From NCBI GenBank assembly GCA_022842445.1, contig JALHPO010000004.1:235091-299090 (forward strand): 64,000 nt of DNA, given 5' to 3'. Below, one piece after another: positions 17,658 through 26,868 of the stretch; position 1 is the first letter of the stretch, and every line of letters starts with the position of its first letter. The stretch comes from Nitrospira sp. Its GTDB lineage: Bacteria; Nitrospirota; Nitrospiria; Nitrospirales; Nitrospiraceae. A program made the translations under genes and the position numbers. A model generated the notes under the pieces. It was not told where the DNA came from. It worked only from the letters and a program-made list of their open reading frames with translations, and did not search any database.

Positions 17658-19499
17658 CTACCACCCGGCCCGCCCGAACATTTTCTCCAAGTCGTCCGTG
17701 CCGAGTCGAAACACCGTGCGCCGGCCATGGGGACAGGTCGTGATCTCTCCTTCTGTTCTCCAGTCTTCAACCAGTGCCTTGATCTCCGGCAACTCCATCG
17801 GACGTCCCGCTCTGACGGCGCCATGACAAGCCAGCGATGCCAGGACAGGACGGACTTTCGTCTCCACGGTAGACGCATGGTCCCATTGGGCCAAATCATC
17901 GAGCAAATCCTGCAGGAACGCTTCCGGATCGAGCTTGCCAAGCCCCATCGGCACGGCTCGAATCAGCACTGTCGACGCTCCGAAGGGTTCAAGTCCCAAC
18001 CCCAACTTCTCGAGCTCGCCGTGATAGCGAGTGAGCAATGCCGCATGGGGAGGCGACAACTCAATCGAGGCCGGGAGAAGCAGCGGTTGAGATTGAATGC
18101 CTCTGGCGGTCCACGCGCGATACAGCCGCTCAAAGAGGACCCGCTCATGAGCAGTATGTTGGTCAATCACGGCCAGATCGCCTCCGACCTGGGCGACCAG
18201 AAATGTCCGATTGAGTTGTCCCAGCGCCACCACTTCTCCTGAGGGAACCTTGACATACGGCTCTGCCGTTTCACTCACAAACGCGAGCTGCGCTCCTGGC
18301 CGGGAGGAGATATCGACCTGCCGATCCGTGACGGCGGATATCGGGGCTCCTTGAACTCCTGTGGTAGAGCGCCTCGCCTGCTCCTGGGACAAGCCGGAGA
18401 CCGAAGTCCACGCGGGCTTGTTCCCGGATGATTCGCACGTCGATGAAGATCCCGGCTCGATCGAAACCCCTTCCGCCGTTCCCATCGCCTGCCTGATCGC
18501 CCGCCGGACAAGCTGATGAATCATCTCGGCATCCGCGAACCGGACCTCTCGCTTGGTAGGATGGACGTTCACATCGACACGATCGGGATCGACGTCGAGG
18601 AACAACACAAAAAGCGGATGGCGGCCTTTTGGAAGAAACGCCCCATATCCCTCTGCCACCGCATGCAGGACAGCGGCATTACGCACCGGACGCCGGTTCA
18701 GAAATAGTTCCTGTGGCATACGTGACGCTCTCGCATGCAACGGATCGATCGCGTATCCGCTCAGTCGAACCGTCGGCAGGACCGCTTGGACCGTGAAGCA
18801 GTGCTCGAGAAACACCCGCTGATACACCTGGCTCACTCGATCTCTTTCCGATGGCACCGCCGGGTAATTCACAATCTCCGTTCCGTTATGCGTCAATCGA
18901 AAATGAACGGATGGCCAGGCAAGCGCCGCCTGCTGCACCACGCGGCTGATATGGGAGAATTCTGTGGGAATCGACTTGAGAAACTTTTTGCGGGCCGGCT
19001 GATTATAAAATAACTCCCTGACTTCGATGCTGGTCCCGGCTACCGGAGAGGCCTCAACGATCTTGCCAAGCCTCCCTCCCGTGACCCGAAACTCGATACC
19101 GGCTTCGGCGGACCGCAGGGCGGTGGCAACGCGCACATGGGACACGGAAGCAATGCTCGGCAGCGCTTCCCCTCGAAACCCCATCGTGCGAATGGACCAA
19201 AGATCCTGATCCGAGCGCAATTTGCTCGTCGCATGCCGTCCAAATGCGCGCGGCGCGTCGACAGGGCTCATCCCTTCGCCGTCGTCAGTGACACGGATCA
19301 GTGCCAGGCCTCCATCTTCAATCTCGACGGTGATCGAGCCGGCGGCGGCATCGACACTGTTGTCGACAAGTTCCTTGACCACCGCAGCCGGGCGCTCGAC
19401 GACCTCGCCAGCGGCAATGCGACTGACAACCTCCTCCGGCAAAATATGGATCTTCCCGGTGCCGCCGGTTGTCAGCACGGTATGAGGCTCCTCACGCAC
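17658..19499 (-). CDS. mutL: DNA mismatch repair protein MutL (endonuclease type)
   Basis: 613 residues. The N-terminal GHKL ATPase domain has motif I (IAAGEVVERPAAVVKELVDN), motif II (DDGEGM) and motif III (GFRGEALPSIASV). The C-terminal dimerisation domain contains DQHTAHERVLFE, the metal-binding nuclease motif DQHA-X2-E-X4-E with Ala replaced by Thr. ACHGAVRAG and CPHGRR follow. The protein therefore looks like a nicking MutL, as expected where no MutH/Dam strand discrimination exists. A variable Ser/Pro linker separates the halves. Confidence 0.96.
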   Translation of the reverse strand: MREEPHTVLTTGGTGKIHILPEEVVSRIAAGEVVERPAAVVKELVDNSVDAAAGSITVEIEDGGLALIRVTDDGEGMSPVDAPRAFGRHATSKLRSDQDLWSIRTMGFRGEALPSIASVSHVRVATALRSAEAGIEFRVTGGRLGKIVEASPVAGTSIEVRELFYNQPARKKFLKSIPTEFSHISRVVQQAALAWPSVHFRLTHNGTEIVNYPAVPSERDRVSQVYQRVFLEHCFTVQAVLPTVRLSGYAIDPLHARASRMPQELFLNRRPVRNAAVLHAVAEGYGAFLPKGRHPLFVLFLDVDPDRVDVNVHPTKREVRFADAEMIHQLVRRAIRQAMGTAEGVSIEPGSSSTCESSGNKPAWTSVSGLSQEQARRSTTGVQGAPISAVTDRQVDISSRPGAQLAFVSETAEPYVKVPSGEVVALGQLNRTFLVAQVGGDLAVIDQHTAHERVLFERLYRAWTARGIQSQPLLLPASIELSPPHAALLTRYHGELEKLGLGLEPFGASTVLIRAVPMGLGKLDPEAFLQDLLDDLAQWDHASTVETKVRPVLASLACHGAVRAGRPMELPEIKALVEDWRTEGEITTCPHGRRTVFRLGTDDLEKMFGRAGW

Positions 19500-19541
19500 G
19501 ATGACAGGGGATAAAGGCGGGACGGCAGGATGCCGTAACGA

Positions 19542-20297
19542 TCATCTGATTTCTGCCAGCTTGTTCTTGGCCAGTTTCGATTCGTCGGATGCGGGAAATT
19601 CTTCGAGCACACGTTTCAGACTCTTCCTCGATTTGACCAGATCTCCGGTTTCCGCTGTCGCCAAGCCAAGCTTATACAAGGAAGCGGGAACTTTTTCATT
19701 ACCGGGGTACTCCGCAACCAAAAATTCGAATGTTTGAATGGCGCGTCCATAGTCCTTCAAGTTGTAATACGACTCACCAAGCCAGTACTGCGCATTGGGG
19801 GTCAGCGACGTGCCTGAAAAGTCTTTGACGAAACGCTGGAAACCAGCCACCGCGAGTTCATACTTGCCGTTGAGATAATCGTTATACGCCAAATTGAAAG
19901 CCGATGTGGGGGTAATCCCCGGTGCCGTCGCTATGGCGGTTCCCTGTTCAGCCGATAGAGCCGGCTTCACCGGCTTCACGACACGCGGCTCGGAAAACGC
20001 AGGATCAACTTTCGCTGCCGGCTGCCCGGCCGTCTCTTCCAGTTTTGCCAACCGCGTCTCAATTTTTTGGAGGCGCACGGCCACCTCATCGATCCGCTGC
20101 CGTCCAGGATCGGCATCTTTGAGCCGCTCTACCGACTCCAACCGGCGTAACACCGCATCCACCCGCTGATGGTCCTGCTCCTGCGATCGGGAAATCGTCG
20201 AGAGCTGGTCCCGTACCTCAACAAAATCGGCGTGCTTGGCACAGCCGGTCAGCAGCACCATCGGAACAAGCGCCCAGAATGCGATCACGACCGGCAT
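19542..20297 (-). CDS. ybgF: Tol-Pal system protein YbgF/CpoB, second tandem copy
   Basis: 251 residues. The signal has a lipobox (LLTGC), so this copy may be lipidated. A short coiled coil (about 25-95) is followed by the YbgF TPR domain: AFNLAYNDYLNGKYELAVAG, PNAQYWLGESYYNLKDYGRA and VPASLYKLGLA. CpoB couples outer-membrane constriction (Tol) with peptidoglycan synthesis during division. I chose the ATG at 20295-20297 because GGAGG lies 8 nt upstream; that GGAGG is inside the first codons of the longer frame starting at 20312. It directly follows a longer paralogue. Confidence 0.9.
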   Translation of the reverse strand: MPVVIAFWALVPMVLLTGCAKHADFVEVRDQLSTISRSQEQDHQRVDAVLRRLESVERLKDADPGRQRIDEVAVRLQKIETRLAKLEETAGQPAAKVDPAFSEPRVVKPVKPALSAEQGTAIATAPGITPTSAFNLAYNDYLNGKYELAVAGFQRFVKDFSGTSLTPNAQYWLGESYYNLKDYGRAIQTFEFLVAEYPGNEKVPASLYKLGLATAETGDLVKSRKSLKRVLEEFPASDESKLAKNKLAEIR

Positions 20298-20317
20298 ACA
20301 ACGATCCTCCATACGGC

Positions 20318-21679
20318 TTACCGAACGTCTTTGAGCTGCGTCAGCTTATCCGACGCCTTTCCCGCTTCGGGACTCTTCGGATACAACGTCACCACCTGCT
20401 TGAATGCCGAGGAGGCCCGCTTCATATCCTTCAGGGCCAGGTACGCGTAGCCTTTCTTCAGAATCGCGGACGGCACCTTCTCGCTCCGGGGATAATCGAG
20501 TTCCACCCGATCGTAGGCATCGATAGCTTTCCCAAAATCTTTTTTCCCGTAATACGACTCCCCTTGCCAATATCGGGCATTCGGCGCCAGATCGGAGTTG
20601 GGATACTCCGAGAGAAACGCGGCAAATCCGCGACGGGCGCCTTCCAAATCTCCGTCTCGAAACAACGCCAATACCTGCTCATACCGCGCTCGATCCGCAG
20701 CTTCCTCCTGGCCCTGGACAGGTGCGGCTGCCGGAGATTCTTGCGGCGCAGCGATTGTGACTGACGAGGGCGCCACTGCGGCCATTGAAGGCTGCTCAGC
20801 CGGCTCCACCCCGGCGTCGGGCTCGACGGCGGATCGCTGCGCCGGTTTCGTTGCCTGTGAACGAACGCCTGGCTTCTGGTTGGCGCGCCCGGCCGGTTTT
20901 GTCAGAGACTCGATCCGGTGATCTTGATCATCGAGCCGCGCGGTGACCTTGTGCCCGACAGATTCGAGGGTTTTGGCCACGGACGCAATACTCTTATTGA
21001 CCTCGGCCGCATGCGCGGACGCGGTGCGCTCCCCCTGGCCAACCCGGTCGTCGAGACCGGTGAGCGCTTCGCGGAATCCGGTCAGAGCCTGGTTGAACTG
21101 CACGAACTTCTGTGAGATCTGATCGAGCCGATGCTGATGGTCGGTCAATTCCTTTTGCTGTTCCTCCAGCCTGGCATCCACACGCTTCGCTAATGTGTCG
21201 TTCGTACGCTGTACCACATCAGCAATATCTTTCTTCAGCCCCAACATGGCCTGTTCCATCGCCCGGGACAGCTCGTCAAGTTTGGCCGCCACCTTCGCAT
21301 CCTGGGTATCCAGGCTTTTCTGAACCCAGGTATGCCGCGTCGTGTTGTCGGCATCCATCTTCGCAGCCAAGTGCTCAAGCTTTTTCGTTTGCTGTTCCGA
21401 TTGCGCCAACCGGTGCTTGAGATCCTCCTGTTTTGCCTGCAGATCCTGCGTCAGATACAGGGCCTTTTCCAGTTCGCCCCGTAACTGCGGCAATTCCTGA
21501 TCACGCAGGGTGGAAATCTCCTGGCTCTGCCTGGCTCGTGTCTGCGAAAGCTGGTCATCCTGCTGCTTGATGCGCTGCTGCAGGACCTTCTCGGTTTGTT
21601 TCAGATCGGACTGTTGGGCCACGCAACCGGATAGAAAGGCGACCACGGCAGCGACGACCACGGTCTCAGTGTATTTCAT
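20318..21679 (-). CDS. Long coiled-coil YbgF/CpoB-like lipoprotein, first tandem copy
   Basis: 453 residues. A lipoprotein signal (FLSGC, Cys19) is followed by a long heptad-rich coiled coil of about 240 residues (QQRIKQQDDQLSQTRARQSQ and onward). A Pro/Ala linker leads to a C-terminal YbgF-type TPR domain (RYEQVLALFRDGDLEGARRG, NARYWQGESYYGKKDFGKAI, VPSAILKKGYAYLALKDMKR). It is almost twice the usual CpoB length because of the coiled coil. It sits between pal and the shorter ybgF, 20 nt before the latter's start. Probably periplasmic and anchored in the outer membrane; the extra coil could span the periplasm. Confidence 0.88.
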   Translation of the reverse strand: MKYTETVVVAAVVAFLSGCVAQQSDLKQTEKVLQQRIKQQDDQLSQTRARQSQEISTLRDQELPQLRGELEKALYLTQDLQAKQEDLKHRLAQSEQQTKKLEHLAAKMDADNTTRHTWVQKSLDTQDAKVAAKLDELSRAMEQAMLGLKKDIADVVQRTNDTLAKRVDARLEEQQKELTDHQHRLDQISQKFVQFNQALTGFREALTGLDDRVGQGERTASAHAAEVNKSIASVAKTLESVGHKVTARLDDQDHRIESLTKPAGRANQKPGVRSQATKPAQRSAVEPDAGVEPAEQPSMAAVAPSSVTIAAPQESPAAAPVQGQEEAADRARYEQVLALFRDGDLEGARRGFAAFLSEYPNSDLAPNARYWQGESYYGKKDFGKAIDAYDRVELDYPRSEKVPSAILKKGYAYLALKDMKRASSAFKQVVTLYPKSPEAGKASDKLTQLKDVR

Positions 21680-21793
21680 ACGCCGGTGACCTCCTCTTCT
21701 TCATAGGATCCCGTAAGAATCATATCACGCACCCCGCCGTGCGCATGCCGACATGTAAAAATCCTACGAAGGCCGCCAGCGTGATCCGACCGA

Positions 21794-22462
21794 CTACTTC
21801 CCTGTTTTGACGACCAGATGCCCACGGCGATTCTGTGAGTAGCACGATTCCGTATGCTCAGTGCAGGCCGGCCGCTCTTTGCCGTACGACACCACCGACA
21901 GCTGCTTGGGGGACACCCCAAGTTCAACCAGATAATTCCGAACCGATTTGGCGCGCTTCTCGCCCAGCACCAGATTATAGGCCGAGGTGCCCCGTTCATC
22001 GCAGTGTCCCTCGACTTTCAATTGAGCGCCTGGATTCGACTTGATCCACTCCGCATTGCGGGCCAAGATCTGGCGGCCTTCTTCGGAAATGACAAAACTA
22101 TCGTAGGCGAAAAAGACATCCCGCAACCCGGCGGCCGCCGAGGCGATTTGTTCGGCGCGAATCTCTTCCATCTGACGCGACGCGCCGGAATCGGCCTTGG
22201 CCGTCAAGGTATTCCCGCCGAGCCGCTCCTCAGACGGATTCTTATCCAAGCCGCGCAATCCACCCGAACCATTCTGTCCGGAAAACGAGGTGTCGGGGAT
22301 ATTCTGGCTGACCCCGCCCTCATTGGAGCCTTTGCCCGCTCCCTGTTGCGAGGATTGAACATCTCCTCCGGACTGGACAGCCTTGGACGAACAACCGGAT
22401 AAACCCAGCAGGACAAATCCGAGAATCAATGGCGCACACATGATCGATTGCAACCGTTTCAT
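21794..22462 (-). CDS. pal: Peptidoglycan-associated lipoprotein Pal
   Basis: 222 residues. Lipobox LSGC; a Gly/Ser/Asn-rich linker; then the OmpA-like peptidoglycan-binding domain: VFFAYDSFVISEEGRQIL, QLKVEGHCDERGTSAYNLVL, GEKRAKSVRNYLVELGV and LSVVSYGKERP. The ATG at 22460-22462 has GGGAG upstream; the frame extended to 22624 overlaps the tolB 3' end and lacks a signal. Pal anchors the outer membrane to the wall and binds TolB. Confidence 0.95.
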   Translation of the reverse strand: MKRLQSIMCAPLILGFVLLGLSGCSSKAVQSGGDVQSSQQGAGKGSNEGGVSQNIPDTSFSGQNGSGGLRGLDKNPSEERLGGNTLTAKADSGASRQMEEIRAEQIASAAAGLRDVFFAYDSFVISEEGRQILARNAEWIKSNPGAQLKVEGHCDERGTSAYNLVLGEKRAKSVRNYLVELGVSPKQLSVVSYGKERPACTEHTESCYSQNRRGHLVVKTGK

Positions 22463-22544
22463 ATCCCCACTCCCTCCCATAATTAAAGAATTGCTCCCTC
22501 TTTCATACAGGGAAGGCCACTGTCGTGCAAGACCCCGCAGTGTT

Positions 22545-23885
22545 TTACGACGCAGGCGACCAGGTCGGCGCGCTGTTGTGCGTTCCGGTGAACGTGATCC
22601 GTTCGAGGTCTTTTCCGTCGGCATTGATCATATAAATCTGACTCTTCCCTCCGGCCGTCGAACTGAAGACGAGATGCCGCCCGTCCGGAGACCAGGATGG
22701 AGAATCATCGACGCCCGGCCCACTCGTCAGTTGTACGCGCTTTTGGCCGTCCGGAGTGATTAAACAGATCTTGTACTCTTTCTTCGGGCTTCGGCAGACA
22801 TAGGCAATCCAATTCCCTCGAGGCGACCAGGCCGGCGCCGCATTGTAGTCTCCTTCAAATGTCAGCCGGCGCACATTTGTCCCATCCATACTCATGAGAA
22901 AAATCTGCGGCCCGCCGCTTCTGTCGGAAGTAAAGACCAGTTCTCGGCCGGACGGAGACCACGAAGGCGAGAGATCGCCGCCGGCATGCACCGTCAATCG
23001 CTGCATCGCCTTTGTGCGTGTGTCCAAGCTGTAGAGTTCGGAATTTCCCTCATGGCTGGACGCAAACGCCAGAAAGTTTCCATCGGGTGACAGGGCCGGA
23101 GTGATATTGAGCCCGCTCAACGAGACGAGCGTCCAGCGCTTTCCCGTCGCCAACTCGATCATGTCGATGTTTTGTGTATTCCGATTGCGATAGGACGTGA
23201 ACACGATGAACCGCCGGTCCGGCGACCATTTGGGCATGAGATTTAAAAAACCATCGGCCGTCAGCTGGCGCGCATCATATCCGTCGTAATCCATCACGAA
23301 CAACTCACGCGCCGCCCCCTGCTCGGACACATACGCGATTTTCGTCCGGGCGATGCCCGGCTCTCCCGTGTACCGGAATACCAGTTCGTCGGCAAAGCGA
23401 TGCGCCATCAACCGCACGACGGAGGTGGCTCCTGCATAGCGCTTGCCGCCGACCATCTCGTCGTTGCCCGCATCGTAAACATATCCGTCCATATTGACAT
23501 CGGGGTCTTTGGCGTCGTTCGTCATCCCGGCCTTGCCCCACACAATGACAGACACGCCCTGCTCTGCGGCTTTCTTGAATTCAGGGTCCGGCACGGCTCC
23601 CAAGCTGCCCACCTTGATCCCGATGCTGGCCAAGTCGACAAGGGAAAACACCTGCGACCGTCGCACATCCGCCTTCAACACTTCTTCGATACGATTCCCC
23701 AGCCTGATCCGTCCTGCGGGTGAATCGGCACCGCCGCTGTTGTCGATCCCTGCAACTCCCAGCGGAATCTTCTGAAAATCCGGCCTGGTCGCCTCTAAAA
23801 ATACGTCCGTCGCGCCGGACTCGATAATCCAGGCGAGCCCGACCGACAGGCACAAGCTGATGAAGACGACGATTCGAAATGTCAT
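22545..23885 (-). CDS. tolB: Tol-Pal system beta-propeller protein TolB
   Basis: 446 residues: an N-terminal signal/anchor (about 1-22), a TolB N-terminal domain (FQKIPLGVAGI, RLGNRIEEVLKADVRRSQVF), then a six-bladed propeller of PD40 repeats. Blades read RQLTADGFLNLMPKWSPDRR, NITPALSPDGNFLAF, RLTVHAGGDLSPSWSPSGRE, RLTFEGDYNAAPAWSPRG and DDSPSWSPDGRHLVF. It is periplasmic, bridging Pal and TolA. It starts 3 nt after the tolA stop. Confidence 0.96.
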   Translation of the reverse strand: MTFRIVVFISLCLSVGLAWIIESGATDVFLEATRPDFQKIPLGVAGIDNSGGADSPAGRIRLGNRIEEVLKADVRRSQVFSLVDLASIGIKVGSLGAVPDPEFKKAAEQGVSVIVWGKAGMTNDAKDPDVNMDGYVYDAGNDEMVGGKRYAGATSVVRLMAHRFADELVFRYTGEPGIARTKIAYVSEQGAARELFVMDYDGYDARQLTADGFLNLMPKWSPDRRFIVFTSYRNRNTQNIDMIELATGKRWTLVSLSGLNITPALSPDGNFLAFASSHEGNSELYSLDTRTKAMQRLTVHAGGDLSPSWSPSGRELVFTSDRSGGPQIFLMSMDGTNVRRLTFEGDYNAAPAWSPRGNWIAYVCRSPKKEYKICLITPDGQKRVQLTSGPGVDDSPSWSPDGRHLVFSSTAGGKSQIYMINADGKDLERITFTGTHNSAPTWSPAS

Positions 23886-23888
23886 GTC

Positions 23889-24863
23889 TTACCCCTGTGA
23901 TTCACCGACAGCAAACGTGAAATGGGCGTCGAAGTACGCTTCTGTCAATTCCGGAGGAAAGACCGGCAAGGGAGTCGCACTGAGCACCGCCCGTTTTCCA
24001 GCCAGGTCGTAGTACTCATTGCCGGACGATTGTTCGATCGCCACCCCGGTCACCGATCCATTCCGATGCAGTCTGAATTGGACTATGACCATATACCCCT
24101 GACCGGGCGCATCGACCGGCGGCGCATTCCAAAAACTACTGATTCGCTGCCGCACGCGCCCCAGATACGCGTTCGACCCCGGCGCCATTCCAGGAACTTT
24201 GAGCGTCGTATCAACAGCCTTGATACTCGGCGCCTTTGCTTCGACATGAGGCGCAGGCTTCGGCGCGATATCGGCAGGCGCCGCCTTGGGAAGCTCGAAC
24301 TTTTTGATCCTCTTGAACTCCTCATCCAGCTCTTTATTCAAATCTTCCGTGAGAGACGGCTGCGGTTTCGCTTCCGGACTCTTGAGCCGCTCTGTCGCCT
24401 CAGTGACAACCGGAACATCAGGCAACTTGATGTGCTGTTTCTTCGGTTTTTCCGTCGGGCTGAAGTCTCCAAATTTTGGAGCATTGGCCGGCAGTGAGAT
24501 TTCCTTCATGACATCGCCCATGACGTCATTGGACCGCGCTTTCACTGGTGCAGGCGCCGGAGCCATTTTGGCAAGCGGGGCAGGTCTGGCAGGCGGCGGA
24601 AGCGCGGGAGCCTCCGCTGCTTTCGGTTCGCTCTGTTTCGGTTCGTCCGCATTCACCGGCGGAGCCGGCATCGTGGCAAGCGCAATCTCAATGGATGCCA
24701 GAGGCCGTTCACCATGCTTGGGTAGCCGAATCCACGAGACCACCGCCAGCACACCCACATGCACGACGAGGGAAATCGCTACCGCTCGCCACAAGCGGCG
24801 ACTCAAATCCGTCTGCCGCTCATCGCTCAACCAAAAATCAGCCGATCCTGAGGCCTGTGCCAT
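23889..24863 (-). CDS. tolA: TolA/TonB-type energy transducer (TolA position)
   Basis: 324 residues. One N-terminal transmembrane helix (about 28-45, AISLVVHVGVLAVVSWI) is followed by a Pro/Ala/Lys-rich periplasmic stretch including a KEISLPANAPKFGDFSPTEK segment. A charged helix and a C-terminal TonB/TolA domain follow: YLGRVRQRISSFW, VIVQFRLHRNGSV, SSGNEYYDLAGKRAVLSA and PLPVFPPEL. The position between tolQR and tolB argues for TolA rather than TonB. It transmits proton-motive force to TolB-Pal. Confidence 0.9.
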   Translation of the reverse strand: MAQASGSADFWLSDERQTDLSRRLWRAVAISLVVHVGVLAVVSWIRLPKHGERPLASIEIALATMPAPPVNADEPKQSEPKAAEAPALPPPARPAPLAKMAPAPAPVKARSNDVMGDVMKEISLPANAPKFGDFSPTEKPKKQHIKLPDVPVVTEATERLKSPEAKPQPSLTEDLNKELDEEFKRIKKFELPKAAPADIAPKPAPHVEAKAPSIKAVDTTLKVPGMAPGSNAYLGRVRQRISSFWNAPPVDAPGQGYMVIVQFRLHRNGSVTGVAIEQSSGNEYYDLAGKRAVLSATPLPVFPPELTEAYFDAHFTFAVGESQG

Positions 24864-25052
24864 GAACGTCTGCCTCTATGTTCCTACGCCGGATACTCTA
24901 GTAGCTCGCTCCGAATATGAAGGTGGGATACACCCTCCGTAGCCTTAGCGAAGGAGGGAGGTCGCTTCGGAGATTTTCGCACAAGACCCCGCAACGGCCG
25001 GTCGTCACAGCCGAAGTAGCGACTTCAGCGGAGCAAACGGCTGCGGAGAGCT
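24864..25052 (-). other. 189-bp spacer inside the tol cluster with imperfect palindrome
   Basis: The other tol genes are tightly packed, but tolR and tolA are separated by 189 bp. The gap contains an imperfect inverted repeat at 24933-24958 (CCCTCC ... GGAGGG) and G/A-rich runs. No open frame or promoter consensus is evident. It may reduce or reset downstream expression. Confidence 0.45.
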
Positions 25053-25496
25053 TCATTTCTTGCGCGCTGATGTCACGGCATCAACAACACGCTCGGGACC
25101 GGCGGGATCGGTCACCATGCCGAGCTTTTCAATGCCGGCTTTCTTGACTCCATCCATGACCTGAATGACTACGCCATACGGCACATCGCGATCAGCCCGC
25201 AGATAGATCGACACATCTTTATGCTCCTCTTTGAGCACACGGAGCTTGCGCTCCAACTGCGCGATACTCACCTGGTCTTTATCGAGGTAGAGCCGCTGAT
25301 CTTTTTCGATCGCGAGCACCGCCCGGATCTCCGGCTTGATCGTATTGGAGGCGGAGGTCGGCAGCTTGATGTCCATCCCGCGATAGAGCATCGGAGCCGT
25401 CACCATGAAAATCACCAGCAGCACCAGCACGACATCGACGAGAGGGATGACGTTGATCTCCGCCAAGAACCGCCGATGCCTGTTTTCGAGCATCAT
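25053..25496 (-). CDS. tolR: ExbD/TolR-family biopolymer transport protein
   Basis: 147 residues. A short cytoplasmic N-terminus ([20 protein letters not shown], with the conserved Asp in LVDVVLVLL that carries protons) is followed by a single membrane helix. A periplasmic ExbD/TolR domain follows ([42 protein letters not shown]). Its start codon overlaps the tolQ stop (ATGA), indicating translational coupling and fixed stoichiometry. Confidence 0.94.
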   Translation of the reverse strand: MMLENRHRRFLAEINVIPLVDVVLVLLVIFMVTAPMLYRGMDIKLPTSASNTIKPEIRAVLAIEKDQRLYLDKDQVSIAQLERKLRVLKEEHKDVSIYLRADRDVPYGVVIQVMDGVKKAGIEKLGMVTDPAGPERVVDAVTSARKK

Positions 25497-26215
25497 CCCT
25501 TCACTCCCACAGGAACGGGAGAAACCGACGCAACCGGCTTCGTTTTAGCCGGAAGCAACGCGAGCAACTCGACCACCACGGAGTCCATGTGGAACGCGGC
25601 GCGGCGGATACGCGTCAAAAAATAGTTGTAGGCGATGACGGCGGGAATCGCCGCAAACAATCCGGCTGCCGTCGCAATCAATGCTTCCGACACACCGGGC
25701 GCCACGGCGGCAATACTGGCCGTGCCTTGTGTGCCGATTTCGCGGAACGAATCGATAATCCCCATGACCGTGCCGAGCAATCCCACAAACGGGCTGATAT
25801 TCCCGGTCGTCGCCAGAAACGGCAAAAACGATTCCAGCTTGGCAATTTGGCCTTGGGCAATGTGCGCGCCGGTCCGTTCCACGACATGCCGATCGATCGT
25901 CGGGGCTCCGTCGCCGTCATACGACGCCCGGCCTGCTCCAGAGACATGGCCCAACCGTTCGGTCACACCATGGAAAATTCTTGCGCAGGGGCTCCCGCTC
26001 GTCCGCTGAGCATGCCGCGTGACTTCATCGAGATCTTTAGCCTTCGTGAGCACCGCCATAAACCGGCGGTCTTCCTCGTCAACCGTACGAAACGTCATCC
26101 ACTTAAAGAGAATGATGCCCCAGGAAATGATCGAAAAACACAAGAGCAGAAACAGCACGATCTTCGAAATCACTCCAAGCGACGCGATAAGCCCTATGGG
26201 ACCGGATTGAAACAT
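25493..26215 (-). CDS. tolQ: TolQ/ExbB-family proton channel protein
   Basis: 240 residues with three membrane helices: about 15-37 ([20 protein letters not shown]), about 130-150 ([11 protein letters not shown] preceded by [12 protein letters not shown]) and about 170-190 ([19 protein letters not shown]). The Thr/Gly-rich GLLGTVMGI and [16 protein letters not shown] motifs are family signatures. With TolR it forms the proton-driven motor for TolA. GGAG lies upstream of the ATG. First gene of the long minus-strand series. Confidence 0.95.
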   Translation of the reverse strand: MFQSGPIGLIASLGVISKIVLFLLLCFSIISWGIILFKWMTFRTVDEEDRRFMAVLTKAKDLDEVTRHAQRTSGSPCARIFHGVTERLGHVSGAGRASYDGDGAPTIDRHVVERTGAHIAQGQIAKLESFLPFLATTGNISPFVGLLGTVMGIIDSFREIGTQGTASIAAVAPGVSEALIATAAGLFAAIPAVIAYNYFLTRIRRAAFHMDSVVVELLALLPAKTKPVASVSPVPVGVKG

Positions 26216-26470
26216 GGGAGTCGACCCTCTCCTTTTTCTGGTGAACGCACCGCACCGTAAAATGGAGTGTACCAGACGCGGGAGAAAATGGTGGGACTAC
26301 AAGATGCGGAACGCACACGAACCTGGCTCGGCTTTGTCCTCTGCCTCACCGGCTGTTATTTCCTACACTATAGTGAGGGACCACTCCACTTCTGCGTGGC
26401 CCTGAAGGAGGCGCACCTCCTTCAGCCTTACTTCTTGCAGACTCGAACCTGCGGCATAACATCAGGAAAA

Positions 26471-26548
26471 TGGCGGGGCCGACGGGATTTGAACCCGCGA
26501 CCTCCAGATTGACAATCTGGCGTCCTAACCAGGCTGAACGACGGCCCC
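26471..26548 (-). tRNA. tRNA-Asp (anticodon GTC), CCA encoded
   Basis: The minus strand folds as a complete cloverleaf. The acceptor stem GGGGCCG pairs with CGGCCCC. The D-arm is GTTCAGCCTGGTTAGGAC, the anticodon stem-loop CCAGA-TTGTCAA-TCTGG carries GTC, and the T-arm contains GGTTCAAATCC. Discriminator G is followed by an encoded CCA (26473-26471). Confidence 0.97.
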
Positions 26549-26671
26549 TTAAATCTGTTTGTGCTGAGGATCGGAACGACAAAACCCCATCAGCGGTCGT
26601 CGATCACGTCCCAAACTATATATTCATTGACGATTCGATCACTTGTCCGATCTCGCGCACCAAGTCATTCC

Positions 26672-26747
26672 TGGTAGGCGGAACAGGGATCGAACCTGTG
26701 ACCTCTGCCTTGTAAGGGCAGCGCTCTCCCAACTGAGCTATCCGCCC
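26672..26747 (-). tRNA. tRNA-Val (anticodon TAC), CCA encoded
   Basis: The minus strand folds with acceptor stem GGGCGGA/TCCGCCT, D-arm TAGCTCAGTTGGGAGAGC, anticodon stem-loop CTGCC-CTTACAA-GGCAG giving TAC, and T-loop GGTTCGATCC. Discriminator A and an encoded CCA follow. It lies 123 bp upstream of the tRNA-Asp on the same strand. Confidence 0.97.
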
Positions 26748-26868
26748 GACTTTCTTCGTAAGTACCGGCGGAGGTTATCAAGTCCCCACTGCCATGTCAA
26801 TCGATTCTCGCACCAGCCTTATGGATTCCGCGATCGACTTGGGCAACCCCGCGACCGGCCATGCCTCT

